Assembly (NCBI GenBank): GCA_902571425.1
Contig: CACGBZ010000010.1
Location: forward strand, 1 to 39,999
DNA from: an uncultured Pelagibacteraceae bacterium
Lineage (GTDB): Bacteria > Pseudomonadota > Alphaproteobacteria > Pelagibacterales > Pelagibacteraceae
DNA: 39,999 nucleotides
Direction: 5' to 3'
The notes under the pieces were generated by a model. That model made no database searches and was not told the origin of the DNA. It was given only the letters and a program-made list of their open reading frames with translations. The number at the start of each line of letters is the position of its first letter. Position 1 is the stretch's first letter. The position numbers and the translations under genes were made by a program. Shown in pieces: positions 1-7,903 of the stretch.

Positions 1-240
1 GCAAAATCAACTTATGCAAGGTGTGGTTTAGGCGTTCCACCAACGGTACTAGAGGCAGGTTGGGAAGGTGTTTTGGTTTTGGAATTCTCAAATCATACTT
101 CAAATAGTATTAGGCTTTATGCAAATAGTGGTGCAGCTCAAATCCTTTTTTTTCAAGGAGAACAGCCTGAAGTTTCTTATGCAGACCGAAAAGGAAAATA
201 CCAATTTCAGCAGGGAATCACTTTAGCAAAATCAAAATAA
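1..240 (+). CDS. dcd: dCTP deaminase, C-terminal part (5' end outside window)
   Basis: The first 79 codons of the window read in frame 1 to a TAA at 238-240. The family converts dCTP to dUTP, feeding dTMP synthesis. The visible part contains [11 protein letters not shown], the LEAGWEG stretch, the VLEFSN segment that carries the catalytic glutamate in the family, and the C-terminal [12 protein letters not shown] segment typical of Dcd. The start codon lies left of the window, so the length cannot be judged. It ends 3 nt before murA on the same strand, so the two are probably co-transcribed. Assignment to Dcd rather than generic dUTPase rests on the KSTYAR and [10 protein letters not shown] motifs. 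Confidence 0.9.
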   Translation, partial: AKSTYARCGLGVPPTVLEAGWEGVLVLEFSNHTSNSIRLYANSGAAQILFFQGEQPEVSYADRKGKYQFQQGITLAKSK

Positions 241-243
241 TTT

Positions 244-1518
244 ATGGATAAATTTTCTATCACTGGTCCTTGTCGAGTGATGAAAGGTGAAGTTTCGATT
301 TCAGGTTCTAAAAATTCTGCTTTGCCAATACTTGCCGCAACACTGCTGTTTGACAAACCTGTAATTATCGAAAATCTACCTAGGGTAAGAGATATCGATA
401 CGATGCTGAACTTATTAAAATCACTTGGATCCAATATTCAATTTTTAAATAATAAAAAAACAGTAAAAATTACAAAGACTAAAAAGCAAAAGCAGTTTGC
501 ATCTTATTCAATTGTTAAAACAATGAGAGCAGGAATACTCGTGCTTGGACCATTAGTTGCCAAATATCATAAATCAATCTCAAGTTTTCCAGGTGGATGT
601 GTTTTGAATGGCAACTCTGGTAGACCAATTAATTTACATTTGGAAGCTTTAAAAAAAATTGGAATGAAATATGAAATAAAAAAAGGGTACATTCACGCCA
701 AGTCAAAAGGAAAATTAAGAGGTAGTATAATTAAGTTTCCTAAAATAAGTGTCGGAGCTACACAGCAACTTATCATGTCGGCAGTTTTGGGATTAGGAAA
801 GTTCACGTTGAAAGGTCTAGCGTCTGAACCGGAAATAAAAGATTTAACTAATTTTTTAATTTCTGCAGGTGCTAATATTAAATGGATTGGTAAAAGAACC
901 TGTCAAATCATTGGTGTGAATTCTCTTAGTGAAACAAAATATTCAGTAATGGGAGATAGAATTGAAACAGGAACCTTTTGTGTTGCTGCAACATTATCAA
1001 AAGGAGATTTATTAATTAGAAATTTTGATCCAAAATTAATTAAAACTGAATTAAATATATTAAAAAAAGTGGGTGCAAAAATTAAATTATTTAAAAATAG
1101 TATTCACATAAAAGGACCGGAAAAAATTAAAAGTGTAAAAAATATTACTACTAAGGAGTACCCTGGATTTCCTACTGACCTGGCTCCACAATTTATGGTC
1201 CTTCTTTGCAAGGCTAATGGTACAAGTTCAATTACAGAAAATATATTTCAAGGTAGGTTTTTACATGCAATGGAGCTTCAGCGACTTGGAGCTCAAATAA
1301 CTATAAAAAATAGAACTGCAAAAATAGAGGGTAATACAAACTTTATTGCAGCAGAAGTAATGTCGAGCGACCTCAGAGCATCGGCTGCTTTAGTGCTTGC
1401 TGGCATTGTTTCAAAAGGTAATACAATAGTAACAAGAGTTTATCATTGTGATCGAGGTTATGAAAATTTTGAGAATAAACTTAAAAAAATTGGCGTGAAT
1501 ATTAAAAGGGTAAAATAA
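244..1518 (+). CDS. murA: UDP-N-acetylglucosamine 1-carboxyvinyltransferase
   Basis: This cytosolic enzyme makes the first committed step of peptidoglycan synthesis, transferring enolpyruvate from PEP to UDP-GlcNAc. The 424-residue product is normal length. Visible motifs are GSKNSALP with the substrate-binding Lys23, TMRAGILVLGPLV with the conserved Arg, and the loop SFPGGCVLNG with the PEP-reactive Cys119. The Cys means the enzyme should be of the fosfomycin-sensitive type (family knowledge). SSDLRASAALVLAG near the C-terminus is also a family signature. The ATG at 244 follows the dcd stop by 3 nt, and the TAA stop shares its last A with the ATG of the next gene, so translational coupling is likely. 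Confidence 0.97.
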   Translation: MDKFSITGPCRVMKGEVSISGSKNSALPILAATLLFDKPVIIENLPRVRDIDTMLNLLKSLGSNIQFLNNKKTVKITKTKKQKQFASYSIVKTMRAGILVLGPLVAKYHKSISSFPGGCVLNGNSGRPINLHLEALKKIGMKYEIKKGYIHAKSKGKLRGSIIKFPKISVGATQQLIMSAVLGLGKFTLKGLASEPEIKDLTNFLISAGANIKWIGKRTCQIIGVNSLSETKYSVMGDRIETGTFCVAATLSKGDLLIRNFDPKLIKTELNILKKVGAKIKLFKNSIHIKGPEKIKSVKNITTKEYPGFPTDLAPQFMVLLCKANGTSSITENIFQGRFLHAMELQRLGAQITIKNRTAKIEGNTNFIAAEVMSSDLRASAALVLAGIVSKGNTIVTRVYHCDRGYENFENKLKKIGVNIKRVK

Positions 1519-1907
1519 TGAGTAAATATTTAGCAAAAATACTTGGAAATGATCAGGAGTCACTTCGAATGATTGCAGCTTTAAGTTCGGGTGCTAAAGT
1601 TAAAATTTCAGATATCAAGTATCTTGCATCAAATAAAGTTTTCTTATTATCTGTTGAAAGAATGAGTAAAGAAAATGAGCAAGATGATAAAAAAATTAAT
1701 AGCATTTTGAGGTGGGACTTTATAAGTAAAGTAAAATCTAAAAATATTGACCAATCAAAACAAGAAAATATATTACAATTATTATCAATAGATTATTTGA
1801 AAAATAAAGATGATTATGAAATAACATTAATTTTTAATAATAATGCACAAATAGTTTTAAGCTCAGATACATTAGAATGCAGATTAGAAGATCAATCCAA
1901 TATTTAA
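1518..1907 (+). CDS. DUF2948 family protein
   Basis: A 129-residue protein of unknown function. Alphaproteobacteria commonly carry a DUF2948 gene between murA and hisD, and this one has that position, size and N-terminus (KILGNDQESLRMIAALSS, typical of proteins that begin with a conserved D-x-E/D-x-L-x-x-x-S-A pattern). The conserved central part includes LSVERM and LRWDF. No signal peptide or membrane segment is seen. The start codon overlaps the murA stop (TAATG), and hisD follows 4 nt downstream. The family call rests on position plus partial motif match; the molecular role is not known. Confidence 0.75.
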   Translation: MSKYLAKILGNDQESLRMIAALSSGAKVKISDIKYLASNKVFLLSVERMSKENEQDDKKINSILRWDFISKVKSKNIDQSKQENILQLLSIDYLKNKDDYEITLIFNNNAQIVLSSDTLECRLEDQSNI

Positions 1908-1911
1908 ATAT

Positions 1912-3189
1912 ATGAAAATTTTAAATGCGCAAACGAGAAATTTTTATTCTGAACTAGATAAAGTAATTAGCAGAAGAAATAAAATTGATAAATCAACTCT
2001 TAAAACTGTAGAAAAAATAATCAATAATGTCAGAAAAAATAAAGATAAAGCTTTAGTGAATTATGAAAAAAAGTTCAATAATAATTTAAAAATCATACCT
2101 ACTAAAAAAGAAATAGATAAAGCAATAAAATCCTTAGACCTAAAAGTTAAAAAGGCAATTGATCAAACCTATGCAAGAGTGAAGGAGTGGCATAAAAAAC
2201 AAATGCCAAAAGATATTTATTTTAAAGATAAATTAAATAATAAATTTTATTATAAGAATAAAGCAATAAACAGTGTAGCTTGCTATGTTCCTGGTAATTT
2301 ACCATCAACATTAATCATGTGCGCTACTCCAGCTATAATTTCAGGTGTTAAAAGAATTGTGCTTTGTACTCCAAGAATAAATGGCAGACTCAATAGTGCT
2401 GTTTATTATGCTGCGTCTATATTAGGTATAAAAGAGTCATATAGTCTTGGAGGAGCTTCAGCGATAATGGCATTAGCAAATGGAACACCAAAAGTTAAAT
2501 CAGTAAATAAAATAGTTGGCCCCGGATCGAAATGGGTAGCTCTTGCAAAAAAAATGGTTTTTTTAGAAGGCTTGTGTGGAATTGAGTCTGCAAACATGGG
2601 ACCAAGTGAGATTGTTTGTTGGGCTGATTCCTCTTCATCACCAGATATAGTTGCTTCAAGTATGATTGCACAAAGTGAACATGATCCTGGATCTTTAGCA
2701 ATATTATTAAGTAAAGATAAAAAATTAATTAAAAAAGTTAAACTATCAATTGCAAATCAATTGAAAGATCTACCACGAAAAAAAATAGCTAATAAAAGTT
2801 TACAAGATAATGGAATTTTAATCTATGTTAAGAAAGATAAAGATGTTCTTAATGTATCTAACTATTTGGCCCCTGAACACATCGAGATATTATTAAAAAA
2901 TTTTAAAAAATACTTAAACAATAATATTGTGGCCGGGAGTGTTTGTATTGGCCCCTATAGCAGCATGAGTCTTAGTGATTACGGCCCAACTCAGCACACA
3001 CTTTGCACGCACGGTAGCGCAAAGTTTTCATCAGGTTTAGGTGTAAAAGATTTTATAACACAAACAAGCTACAACCAGCTTAGTAAAAAAGGAGTTGCAA
3101 AGCTTGGTAAGAGTGGATATTTGTTAAGCAAATTTGAAAATTTATTAGGCCACAGTAGGTCTATAAAAAAAAGAATGGAGAATAACTAA
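1912..3189 (+). CDS. hisD: histidinol dehydrogenase
   Basis: HisD carries out the last two oxidations of histidine synthesis, L-histidinol to L-histidine, using NAD and zinc. The 425-residue product has the zinc ligands expected from the family: Gln254 and His257 in AQSEHDPGS, Asp356 in [10 protein letters not shown], and His414 near the C-terminus. The catalytic pair Glu322-His323 lies in [20 protein letters not shown] and ANMGPSEIV are further signatures. It sits 4 nt after the DUF2948 gene and 2 nt before infA, so it is probably read in the same transcript. The rest of the histidine genes here (hisS, hisZ, hisG) begin about 1 kb downstream. Confidence 0.96.
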   Translation: MKILNAQTRNFYSELDKVISRRNKIDKSTLKTVEKIINNVRKNKDKALVNYEKKFNNNLKIIPTKKEIDKAIKSLDLKVKKAIDQTYARVKEWHKKQMPKDIYFKDKLNNKFYYKNKAINSVACYVPGNLPSTLIMCATPAIISGVKRIVLCTPRINGRLNSAVYYAASILGIKESYSLGGASAIMALANGTPKVKSVNKIVGPGSKWVALAKKMVFLEGLCGIESANMGPSEIVCWADSSSSPDIVASSMIAQSEHDPGSLAILLSKDKKLIKKVKLSIANQLKDLPRKKIANKSLQDNGILIYVKKDKDVLNVSNYLAPEHIEILLKNFKKYLNNNIVAGSVCIGPYSSMSLSDYGPTQHTLCTHGSAKFSSGLGVKDFITQTSYNQLSKKGVAKLGKSGYLLSKFENLLGHSRSIKKRMENN

Positions 3190-3191
3190 AA

Positions 3192-3410
3192 TTGCCAAAA
3201 GAAGAAAATATTCTAACTTTTTCTGGAGTAGTAACTGAACTTCTTAAGAACGCGATGTTCAGGGTGACTCTAGAGAACGGGCACGAAGTCATCGCGCATG
3301 CAAGCGGCAAGCTTCGCAAAAACAGAATTAGAGTACTCCAAGGTGATAAAGTTACTGTCGACGTCTCGGCGTACGATTTAAAAAAAGGAAGAATAACGTT
3401 TCGAGGATAG
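3192..3410 (+). CDS. infA: translation initiation factor IF-1 (TTG start)
   Basis: IF-1 is a one-domain OB-fold protein that binds the ribosomal A site during initiation. The 72-residue product is the usual size, with the diagnostic [20 protein letters not shown] and [13 protein letters not shown] blocks and the C-terminal KGRITFRG. No ATG is available at the right place: the coding sequence begins with TTG at 3192, giving the usual alphaproteobacterial N-terminus MPKEE. A GGAG at 3177-3180, inside the end of hisD, could serve as ribosome binding site at long spacing. tRNA-Phe follows 18 nt after the stop, an arrangement also seen near infA in other alphaproteobacteria. GC content is visibly higher than in neighbouring genes. 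Confidence 0.95.
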   Translation: MPKEENILTFSGVVTELLKNAMFRVTLENGHEVIAHASGKLRKNRIRVLQGDKVTVDVSAYDLKKGRITFRG

Positions 3411-3428
3411 AAACATTATTTTTGGCAC

Positions 3429-3503
3429 GGTCGTGTAGCTCAGTAGTAGAGCAGTACCCTGAAAAGGTATGTGTCGTAAGTGCGATTCTTACCACGACCA
3501 CCA
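3429..3503 (+). tRNA. tRNA-Phe (GAA)
   Basis: Folds as a full cloverleaf of 75 nt with encoded CCA. The acceptor GGTCGTG pairs with CACGACC; the D stem is GCTC/GAGC; the anticodon stem GTACC/GGTAT closes the loop CTGAAAA, giving anticodon GAA; the T stem is GTAAG/CTTAC. Position 33 is T. Two normally invariant positions are changed. The D loop AGTAGTA has A where G18 is expected (only G19 remains), and the T loop TGCGATT has G where T55 is expected. Overall stem pairing is perfect apart from one G-T, so it looks like a working gene rather than a decayed one. Confidence 0.95.
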
Positions 3504-3636
3504 CCCAAATAAACATTTAATTTTAACCGTTAGGCTTAAGGTTTGAAAATAACTAGACTATTTTTTCATCTTGTATTTGAGACAAAAGATAAATAACTTA
3601 ATTTGTATAAAATAATAACATAAGGATGAGTATAAG

Positions 3637-3858
3637 ATGAGTACAAAACTTGAAGGCAAAATCAAATGGTATAATTCAAAGAAGGGCTATGGTTTTATCG
3701 AGAGGCAAGACGGAGAGAAAGATTGCTTCGTACATGCTAGCGCTGTGAAGGCCGCTGGTATGAGATACCTAGAGGAAGGCCATCCTCTATCTTTCGACAT
3801 TGAAGACGGTCCAAAAGGCCCATCAGCTGTTAACTTGGTATCTAAAAAAGAAGGTTAA
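3637..3858 (+). CDS. cold-shock domain protein
   Basis: A 73-residue single cold-shock domain protein that should bind single-stranded nucleic acid and act as an RNA chaperone. RNP1 is visible as KGYGFIE and RNP2 as CFVHASAV, with the KWYNSKKGYGF start of the fold. It is monocistronic: a 133-nt leader separates it from tRNA-Phe, and a strong terminator follows 20 nt after the stop. AAGGATG at about 3621-3627 may act as ribosome binding site, 9-10 nt before the ATG. Whether expression is cold-induced cannot be read from the sequence; the long leader would allow it. Its GC content is above the local average, as for infA. Confidence 0.93.
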   Translation: MSTKLEGKIKWYNSKKGYGFIERQDGEKDCFVHASAVKAAGMRYLEEGHPLSFDIEDGPKGPSAVNLVSKKEG

Positions 3859-3878
3859 TAATCTATTTATCAAAATTT

Positions 3879-3918
3879 AAAAGGACGTTTTATCTGCAAT
3901 GGATAAACGTCCTTTTTT
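3879..3918 (+). terminator. rho-independent terminator after the cold-shock gene
   Basis: An inverted repeat AAAGGACGTTTTATC ... GATAAACGTCCTTT (one extra T in the left arm) with a short TGCAATG-type loop is followed by a run of T. It is the clearest hairpin terminator in the window and separates the cold-shock gene from the tRNA-His/hisS unit. Confidence 0.9.
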
Positions 3919-4057
3919 ATTTAAGGGTTGATTAATAAAAATTTTAGTCTAAAAGGCCGTTAATGATTAAGATAACGATTAAAAAATATATAATCAATTG
4001 TACTTTAAGTAAAACTCTTAAAGGAACTAGTAGAATAGTGCACTCTCACCAATTCCA

Positions 4058-4074
4058 TGCTAGCAAAGCTAGCA
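4058..4074. repeat. short perfect inverted repeat (GCTAGC x2)
   Basis: TGCTAGC-AAA-GCTAGCA lies in the 211-nt stretch between the terminator and tRNA-His. Each GCTAGC is itself a palindrome, so the element can be read as a 7-bp hairpin or as two tandem sites. It has no T run after it and is probably not a terminator. No gene was found in 3919-4129 on either strand. Confidence 0.5.
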
Positions 4075-4111
4075 AATAATTATTTATAAATTTAAATTCA
4101 ATAAAAATTAG

Positions 4112-4117
4112 TATACA
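4112..4117 (+). promoter_or_regulatory. probable -10 element for tRNA-His/hisS
   Basis: TATACA lies 12 nt before the mature 5' end of tRNA-His, so transcription would begin about 5-6 nt before the tRNA. No convincing -35 hexamer is seen at 16-18 nt spacing. Because hisS begins 4 nt after the tRNA, this would also be the promoter for hisS-hisZ-hisG. Confidence 0.4.
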
Positions 4118-4129
4118 AAGAAAGGATAC

Positions 4130-4203
4130 GCCCCTTTGGTGTAATAGTAGCACACATTCCTGTGGAGAATGGGGACGCCGAGCATAACGGCGATGGGGTA
4201 CCA
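4130..4203 (+). tRNA. tRNA-His (GTG), A73, no encoded G-1
   Basis: Folds as a 74-nt cloverleaf with encoded CCA. The acceptor GCCCCTT faces ATGGGGT (one G-T and one T-T). The D stem is GTGT/GCAC. The anticodon stem CATTC/GAATG is perfect, with loop CTGTGGA giving anticodon GTG. The T stem is CGCCG/CGGCG. The discriminator base is A73, and the base before the acceptor is C, so the usual G-1:C73 pair of tRNA-His is missing. That absence is known in one alphaproteobacterial clade. The D loop AATAGTA has A18, and the T loop AGCATAA has A54, G55 and T58 instead of T54, T55 and A58. hisS begins 4 nt downstream. Confidence 0.9.
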
Positions 4204-4207
4204 AAAA

Positions 4208-5599
4208 ATGAGTAAAGAAAAACAATTAAAAGCAATACTTCCAAGTGGCTTTCAGGATACATGGGGGGATGCATTAGCACTCAAAAAGAAGTTACTGGGT
4301 ATTATTGAAAAAAATTTCATTAAATATGGATTTAGTCCTTTAGAGACAAGTCCAATGGAATTGAGTTCAATTATTGGAAATTCTTTAGCGGAAGATGATG
4401 AAAATCCAATGGCAGACATATTTACCTATGATGAAAATGGTACCGATGTATCTTTAAGATACGATCTATCGCAGGGTTTTATTCGTTTTTATAGTCAAAA
4501 TTATTTGGACTTACCAAATCCATATAAGAGATATCAGATAGGCACAGTATTTAGACGAGAGAAACCGGGAAATGGGAGATATAAATCTTTCGGGCAGTGT
4601 GACGTAGATATAATTGGTAAATTTGACAAAAAACAAGCCAACGCAGAATTATGCAATATTATTAGTTCTACCTTTTTAGAAATAGGATTAAAAAAATCAG
4701 ATTTTGTTATCAATGTAAGTAATAGGAAAATAGTTCAAGGGTTGATGCAGGACCTTAAAATTATTGATGAAAAACAGAGACAAAAGGTTTTACGGGCTAT
4801 TGATAAATTGGATAAGCCAGGATTTGGAATTAAAGGGGTGGAAGAATTATTAAAAAAAGGAAGGACTGATACTAGTGGAGCAATTACTAAAGGAGCAGAT
4901 TTATCTGATGAACAAGCATCTAAAATTATAGAATTTTTAAAAGTTAAAGATTTAAATCAATTAAAGAAAAAAATAGATAACGAAACAACCCAAGAAGGAA
5001 TTAAAGAACTTGAAGATTTATTTGAGGTCTTAAAATATGGCGAGTATGTTGACCAAGTTAAATTTGATCCCTCAAAAATTCGAGGTTTAGATATCTACAC
5101 CGGCTGGATCGTTGAAACAAATTTGAAGTTTGACGTTAAAAATCCTAAGGGGAAGATTATAGATCCAGGCTCATGCTGTAGTGGTGGTGAATATCTTGTT
5201 ACAAAATTTAAAGGAGACCCTTTTTTAGGATCAGGTGTCTCGATAGGTATTGATAGATTAGTGTTCTGCGCATTGCAAAAAAAAGAGATAGAAGCTAAAG
5301 AGCTAAAACCAGTTCTTATATGTGTTATGGAGGAGTCTTATTTAGAAAAATATTATGAGATTTTAAATTATTTAAGAAAAAATAATATTAGTTCAGAAAT
5401 TTTTCTAGACAGTAAAAAGAAATTATCGAAGCAATTAGATTATGGTAATCGAAGGAAACTTCCTGTTGCAATTATTTGTGGAGAAAATGAATTTAAAGAT
5501 AACACGTATACATTAAAAAATCTTCTAGGTTCAAAGGGAGACAATCAAACAACAGTTCCAAAAGACAAATTAATAGATGAAATCAGAAAATTTATCTAA
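4208..5599 (+). CDS. hisS: histidyl-tRNA synthetase, alphaproteobacterial/eukaryote-like type
   Basis: Class II synthetase that charges tRNA-His. The 463-residue product shows motif 1 around KYGFSPLETSPMEL, motif 2 as TVFRREKPGNGRYKSFGQ, the histidine-binding block IRGLDIYTGWIVE, and motif 3 in GSGVSIGIDRLV. The RREKPGNGRYKSFGQCDVDI form differs from the common bacterial FRHERPQ.GR form and matches the divergent HisRS that is known to go with A73 tRNA-His. The ATG at 4208 (MSKEKQLKAILPSG) is chosen because in-frame ATGs further upstream fall inside tRNA-His. There is no Shine-Dalgarno; after tRNA processing the message would start 4 nt before the ATG. It overlaps hisZ by 23 nt. Confidence 0.95.
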   Translation: MSKEKQLKAILPSGFQDTWGDALALKKKLLGIIEKNFIKYGFSPLETSPMELSSIIGNSLAEDDENPMADIFTYDENGTDVSLRYDLSQGFIRFYSQNYLDLPNPYKRYQIGTVFRREKPGNGRYKSFGQCDVDIIGKFDKKQANAELCNIISSTFLEIGLKKSDFVINVSNRKIVQGLMQDLKIIDEKQRQKVLRAIDKLDKPGFGIKGVEELLKKGRTDTSGAITKGADLSDEQASKIIEFLKVKDLNQLKKKIDNETTQEGIKELEDLFEVLKYGEYVDQVKFDPSKIRGLDIYTGWIVETNLKFDVKNPKGKIIDPGSCCSGGEYLVTKFKGDPFLGSGVSIGIDRLVFCALQKKEIEAKELKPVLICVMEESYLEKYYEILNYLRKNNISSEIFLDSKKKLSKQLDYGNRRKLPVAIICGENEFKDNTYTLKNLLGSKGDNQTTVPKDKLIDEIRKFI

Positions 5600-6620
5600 A
5601 ATTCTTAAATCCAGAGGTTTTAAGAATATTGAACTTGATAGTATTATAGAAACTAAGCACATTCTCAAACGATCAGGTGGTAATTTTAGACAATATCTTT
5701 TTTCTTTTTACGATCAGAATAACACTGAGTATTCGTTAAGGAGCGACCTATCTATAGCCAGTGTATTAAAATTAATAAAAGATAAAACTCAAAATAAAAT
5801 AAAATGGTCATATAGTGGTGAAGTTTACCGAAAACAAAACAACAATAAATCTCCCATAATTAAACAGACAGGTTATGAAATATTTAATTCAAAAAATAAG
5901 GAAAAAGATGATTATGAAATTATTAAAACATCTTTAGATATATTTAAAAAATCTAAATTTAAGAGATGTGAATTAAATTTAAGTAATATTGAGATTTTTA
6001 ATCTTTTAGTAAGTAAACTCACACCACTTCCTTTAAGATGGAGAGAAAAAATTCAACGTCATTTTTCAAGAGAAATTTATTTTGATCAATTACTAAGAAA
6101 GCTTTCTGATAATAAGGATATTAATCCTAAATTAGTTGAACAGGATAAAATATTAGCTGAAAAACTTAGAAAGAAAGATTTAACAAAAAACTATTCTGGA
6201 AGATCTTTAAGAGAAATTTTAGAAAGATTTGATCTGAAAAATTACCAAGATCCTAGAAATATTTCGAATAAAAAAAGTGTTAAAATTATAAAAGATTATC
6301 TGAGAATTTCTTGCCCTATAGAAAAAGCCCCAAAAATTTTAAATAGTTTTTTCCAAAAAAATAATCTTAATATATTTATAAGTGATGATTATTTTCCAAT
6401 AAAAAAAAATAATATTAAGAACGTTAAAGTTAATTTTAATCCAAATATAAACAGACAAATAAGCTATTACACCGGAATGACTTTTAACATTAAAGTTAAT
6501 TTTAATAATAGAAAAGAAATTTTTTTAAGTGGTGGACGATTTGATAATTTAATTAAAGATCTTGGAAATAAGAAAGACTTAAACGCTGTTGGTGCAGCAA
6601 TTAACAGAGCTATTATCTGA
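5577..6620 (+). CDS. hisZ: ATP phosphoribosyltransferase regulatory subunit
   Basis: HisZ is a HisRS paralogue without tRNA charging. It forms a hetero-octamer with short-form HisG and is needed for its activity and histidine feedback. The 347-residue product keeps the synthetase-like core (YSLRSDLSIAS, YSGEVYRKQ, ISYYTGMTFNI, LSGGRFDNLI) but lacks the histidine-binding and motif 2 residues expected of a charging enzyme. It overlaps the end of hisS by 23 nt and shares a base with the hisG start (TGATG), so all three are translationally coupled. The N-terminus is short compared with HisS, as is normal for HisZ. Confidence 0.9.
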   Translation: MKSENLSKILKSRGFKNIELDSIIETKHILKRSGGNFRQYLFSFYDQNNTEYSLRSDLSIASVLKLIKDKTQNKIKWSYSGEVYRKQNNNKSPIIKQTGYEIFNSKNKEKDDYEIIKTSLDIFKKSKFKRCELNLSNIEIFNLLVSKLTPLPLRWREKIQRHFSREIYFDQLLRKLSDNKDINPKLVEQDKILAEKLRKKDLTKNYSGRSLREILERFDLKNYQDPRNISNKKSVKIIKDYLRISCPIEKAPKILNSFFQKNNLNIFISDDYFPIKKNNIKNVKVNFNPNINRQISYYTGMTFNIKVNFNNRKEIFLSGGRFDNLIKDLGNKKDLNAVGAAINRAII

Positions 6621-7294
6621 TGAAAGAGACAATAACTATTTTAACTTTATCTAAAGGACGCATGAAAGCTGAAGCAGAAAAAATTTTTAAAAAAAAAAAA
6701 TTAAAAATAATTCGGGAAAGTGAACGATCCTTGATCGGGTCTATTAAAGGATATCCTAATATTCGTGTGCTTTATATGAATGCTACAGAAATTGTAGAAG
6801 CATTAGGAAAAGGAATTGGAGATATTGGTATTAGTGGAAAAGATTTGTGGCTTGAAAGTGATCAAAGCATCCAATCTAACATTGTTCTTGCAAAACAATA
6901 TAATTGGGGAAGATCTGACTTAATCGTTGCGGTAGACACAATTTGGATTGACTGTGTCAATCCCATGGACTTAGAGGATATTTCTTACGAATTTTATCAA
7001 AAAAAGAAAAGATTAATGCGTTGTGCAACCAAATTTAAAAACCTTGCTCATGGTTGGTTTAATTCTAAAGGAATTACTCAATATGAATTAATTTCTTCAC
7101 TAGGCGCCACAGAAGCTGCAAATAAATTAACTGCAGACTTAATAGTGGATCTGAGTACAACCGGGGATACATTAAGACAAAATAATTTAAAAGTTATTGA
7201 TACAATCTTAAGTTCTTCTGCTTGTTTATTTTATGCTAAAAAATCTATCAAAAAAAAAGGTGTAAAAAAAATACTTAAATTACTTTCTAAATAG
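6620..7294 (+). CDS. hisG: ATP phosphoribosyltransferase, short form
   Basis: First enzyme of histidine synthesis (ATP + PRPP to phosphoribosyl-ATP). The 224-residue product has TLSKGRMKAEAEKIF at the N-terminus, GIGDIGISGKDLWLE, and the PRPP-binding loop DLIVDLSTTGDTLRQNNL. The length is that of the short form without the C-terminal regulatory domain, which depends on HisZ; the presence of hisZ immediately upstream agrees. The last 15 nt overlap a possible small gene on the other strand. This is the last housekeeping gene before the accessory island. Confidence 0.95.
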   Translation: MKETITILTLSKGRMKAEAEKIFKKKKLKIIRESERSLIGSIKGYPNIRVLYMNATEIVEALGKGIGDIGISGKDLWLESDQSIQSNIVLAKQYNWGRSDLIVAVDTIWIDCVNPMDLEDISYEFYQKKKRLMRCATKFKNLAHGWFNSKGITQYELISSLGATEAANKLTADLIVDLSTTGDTLRQNNLKVIDTILSSSACLFYAKKSIKKKGVKKILKLLSK

Positions 7295-7411
7295 TAAATC
7301 AAACCAATAACGAAATATAATTTTAATAATATCCAGGTTTCTAATTAGAGCATAGAGAGCAACTAATATTCCTAGAATAAATATAATTTTAAATAAAATT
7401 AATAAATCCAT
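7280..7411 (-). CDS. small hydrophobic protein, one membrane segment (hypothetical)
   Basis: An ATG at 7411-7409 opens 43 codons ending in TAA inside the end of hisG. The product MDLLILFKIIFILGILVALY... is one strongly hydrophobic stretch over residues 3-22, followed by a basic tail rich in Arg and Lys. This is the pattern of a single-pass small membrane protein with a cytoplasmic basic end. It begins 2 nt after the stop of the 154-residue gene on the same strand, which favours a real two-gene unit. No family is recognised. Against it: AT-rich DNA yields hydrophobic small frames by chance. Confidence 0.4.
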   Translation of the reverse strand: MDLLILFKIIFILGILVALYALIRNLDIIKIIFRYWFDLLFRK

Positions 7412-7413
7412 AA

Positions 7414-7878
7414 TTATTTTAAATCTTTTTGCTGATCATACCATTTTTTTTGTCTTTTTCTTTTTTCTTCCAATCTTTCTGCGTTATTTTTTATCCCTGC
7501 ATATATTTTTTTGTCATAAATTTTACGCTTATTTTCAGACATTTTGTTTCTCCATTTAATTGTTGAGGATCTATTCTTAAGTGTTTCGAAATCTATTTCA
7601 CCTTTTTGAAATTCTTCAACACTTTCTTCGGTAGAATTATTAAAATGATCTTTTAAATTTCTTATATATGTTCTACCAGTTTGATAAAATTTAAGAGTTT
7701 TTCTATCAGTTTCCTTTCTGGTCATTAGCTTTTTTTTATTCAGTTTACCTTCGCCTCTAAAATCTTTTTTTGTCCAATTTCGGGGTTTACTATTTATTAT
7801 ATCTTGAAGCTCTTTGTCAGTTCTTAATTTCCATTGATTTGTACCCTTTGGGTTTCTGTTATACTCTTTATTGTTCAT
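7414..7878 (-). CDS. hypothetical Lys/Arg-rich protein
   Basis: A 154-residue, highly basic, strongly charged protein with no recognised domain. The N-terminus MNNKEYNRNPKGTNQW contains NPKGTNQW; the C-terminal half (KMSENKRKIYDKKIYAG, ERLEEKRKRQKKWYDQQK) should be helical. There is no signal peptide or membrane segment. Basic, tryptophan-dotted helical proteins of this kind often bind nucleic acid, but that is a guess. An in-frame ATG 57 nt further upstream (7935) would add 19 residues; it is disfavoured because it overlaps a divergent small gene that starts at 7904. It marks the left edge of the island. Confidence 0.55.
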   Translation of the reverse strand: MNNKEYNRNPKGTNQWKLRTDKELQDIINSKPRNWTKKDFRGEGKLNKKKLMTRKETDRKTLKFYQTGRTYIRNLKDHFNNSTEESVEEFQKGEIDFETLKNRSSTIKWRNKMSENKRKIYDKKIYAGIKNNAERLEEKRKRQKKWYDQQKDLK

Positions 7879-7903
7879 TTTTATTAAATTATACTTATTT
7901 AAT

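Noticed and set aside
4058..4074. GCTAGC inverted repeat as a terminator or attachment site
   Set aside because: No T run follows, and no second copy or integrase is visible in the window.
4169..4207. Longer hisS starting at an in-frame ATG at 4169
   Set aside because: The extra 13 codons lie inside the tRNA-His cloverleaf; MSKEKQLKAILPSG at 4208 is the natural HisRS N-terminus.
5577..6620. hisZ as a second histidyl-tRNA synthetase
   Set aside because: It lacks the histidine-binding and motif 2 residues and is coupled to short-form hisG, the HisZ situation.
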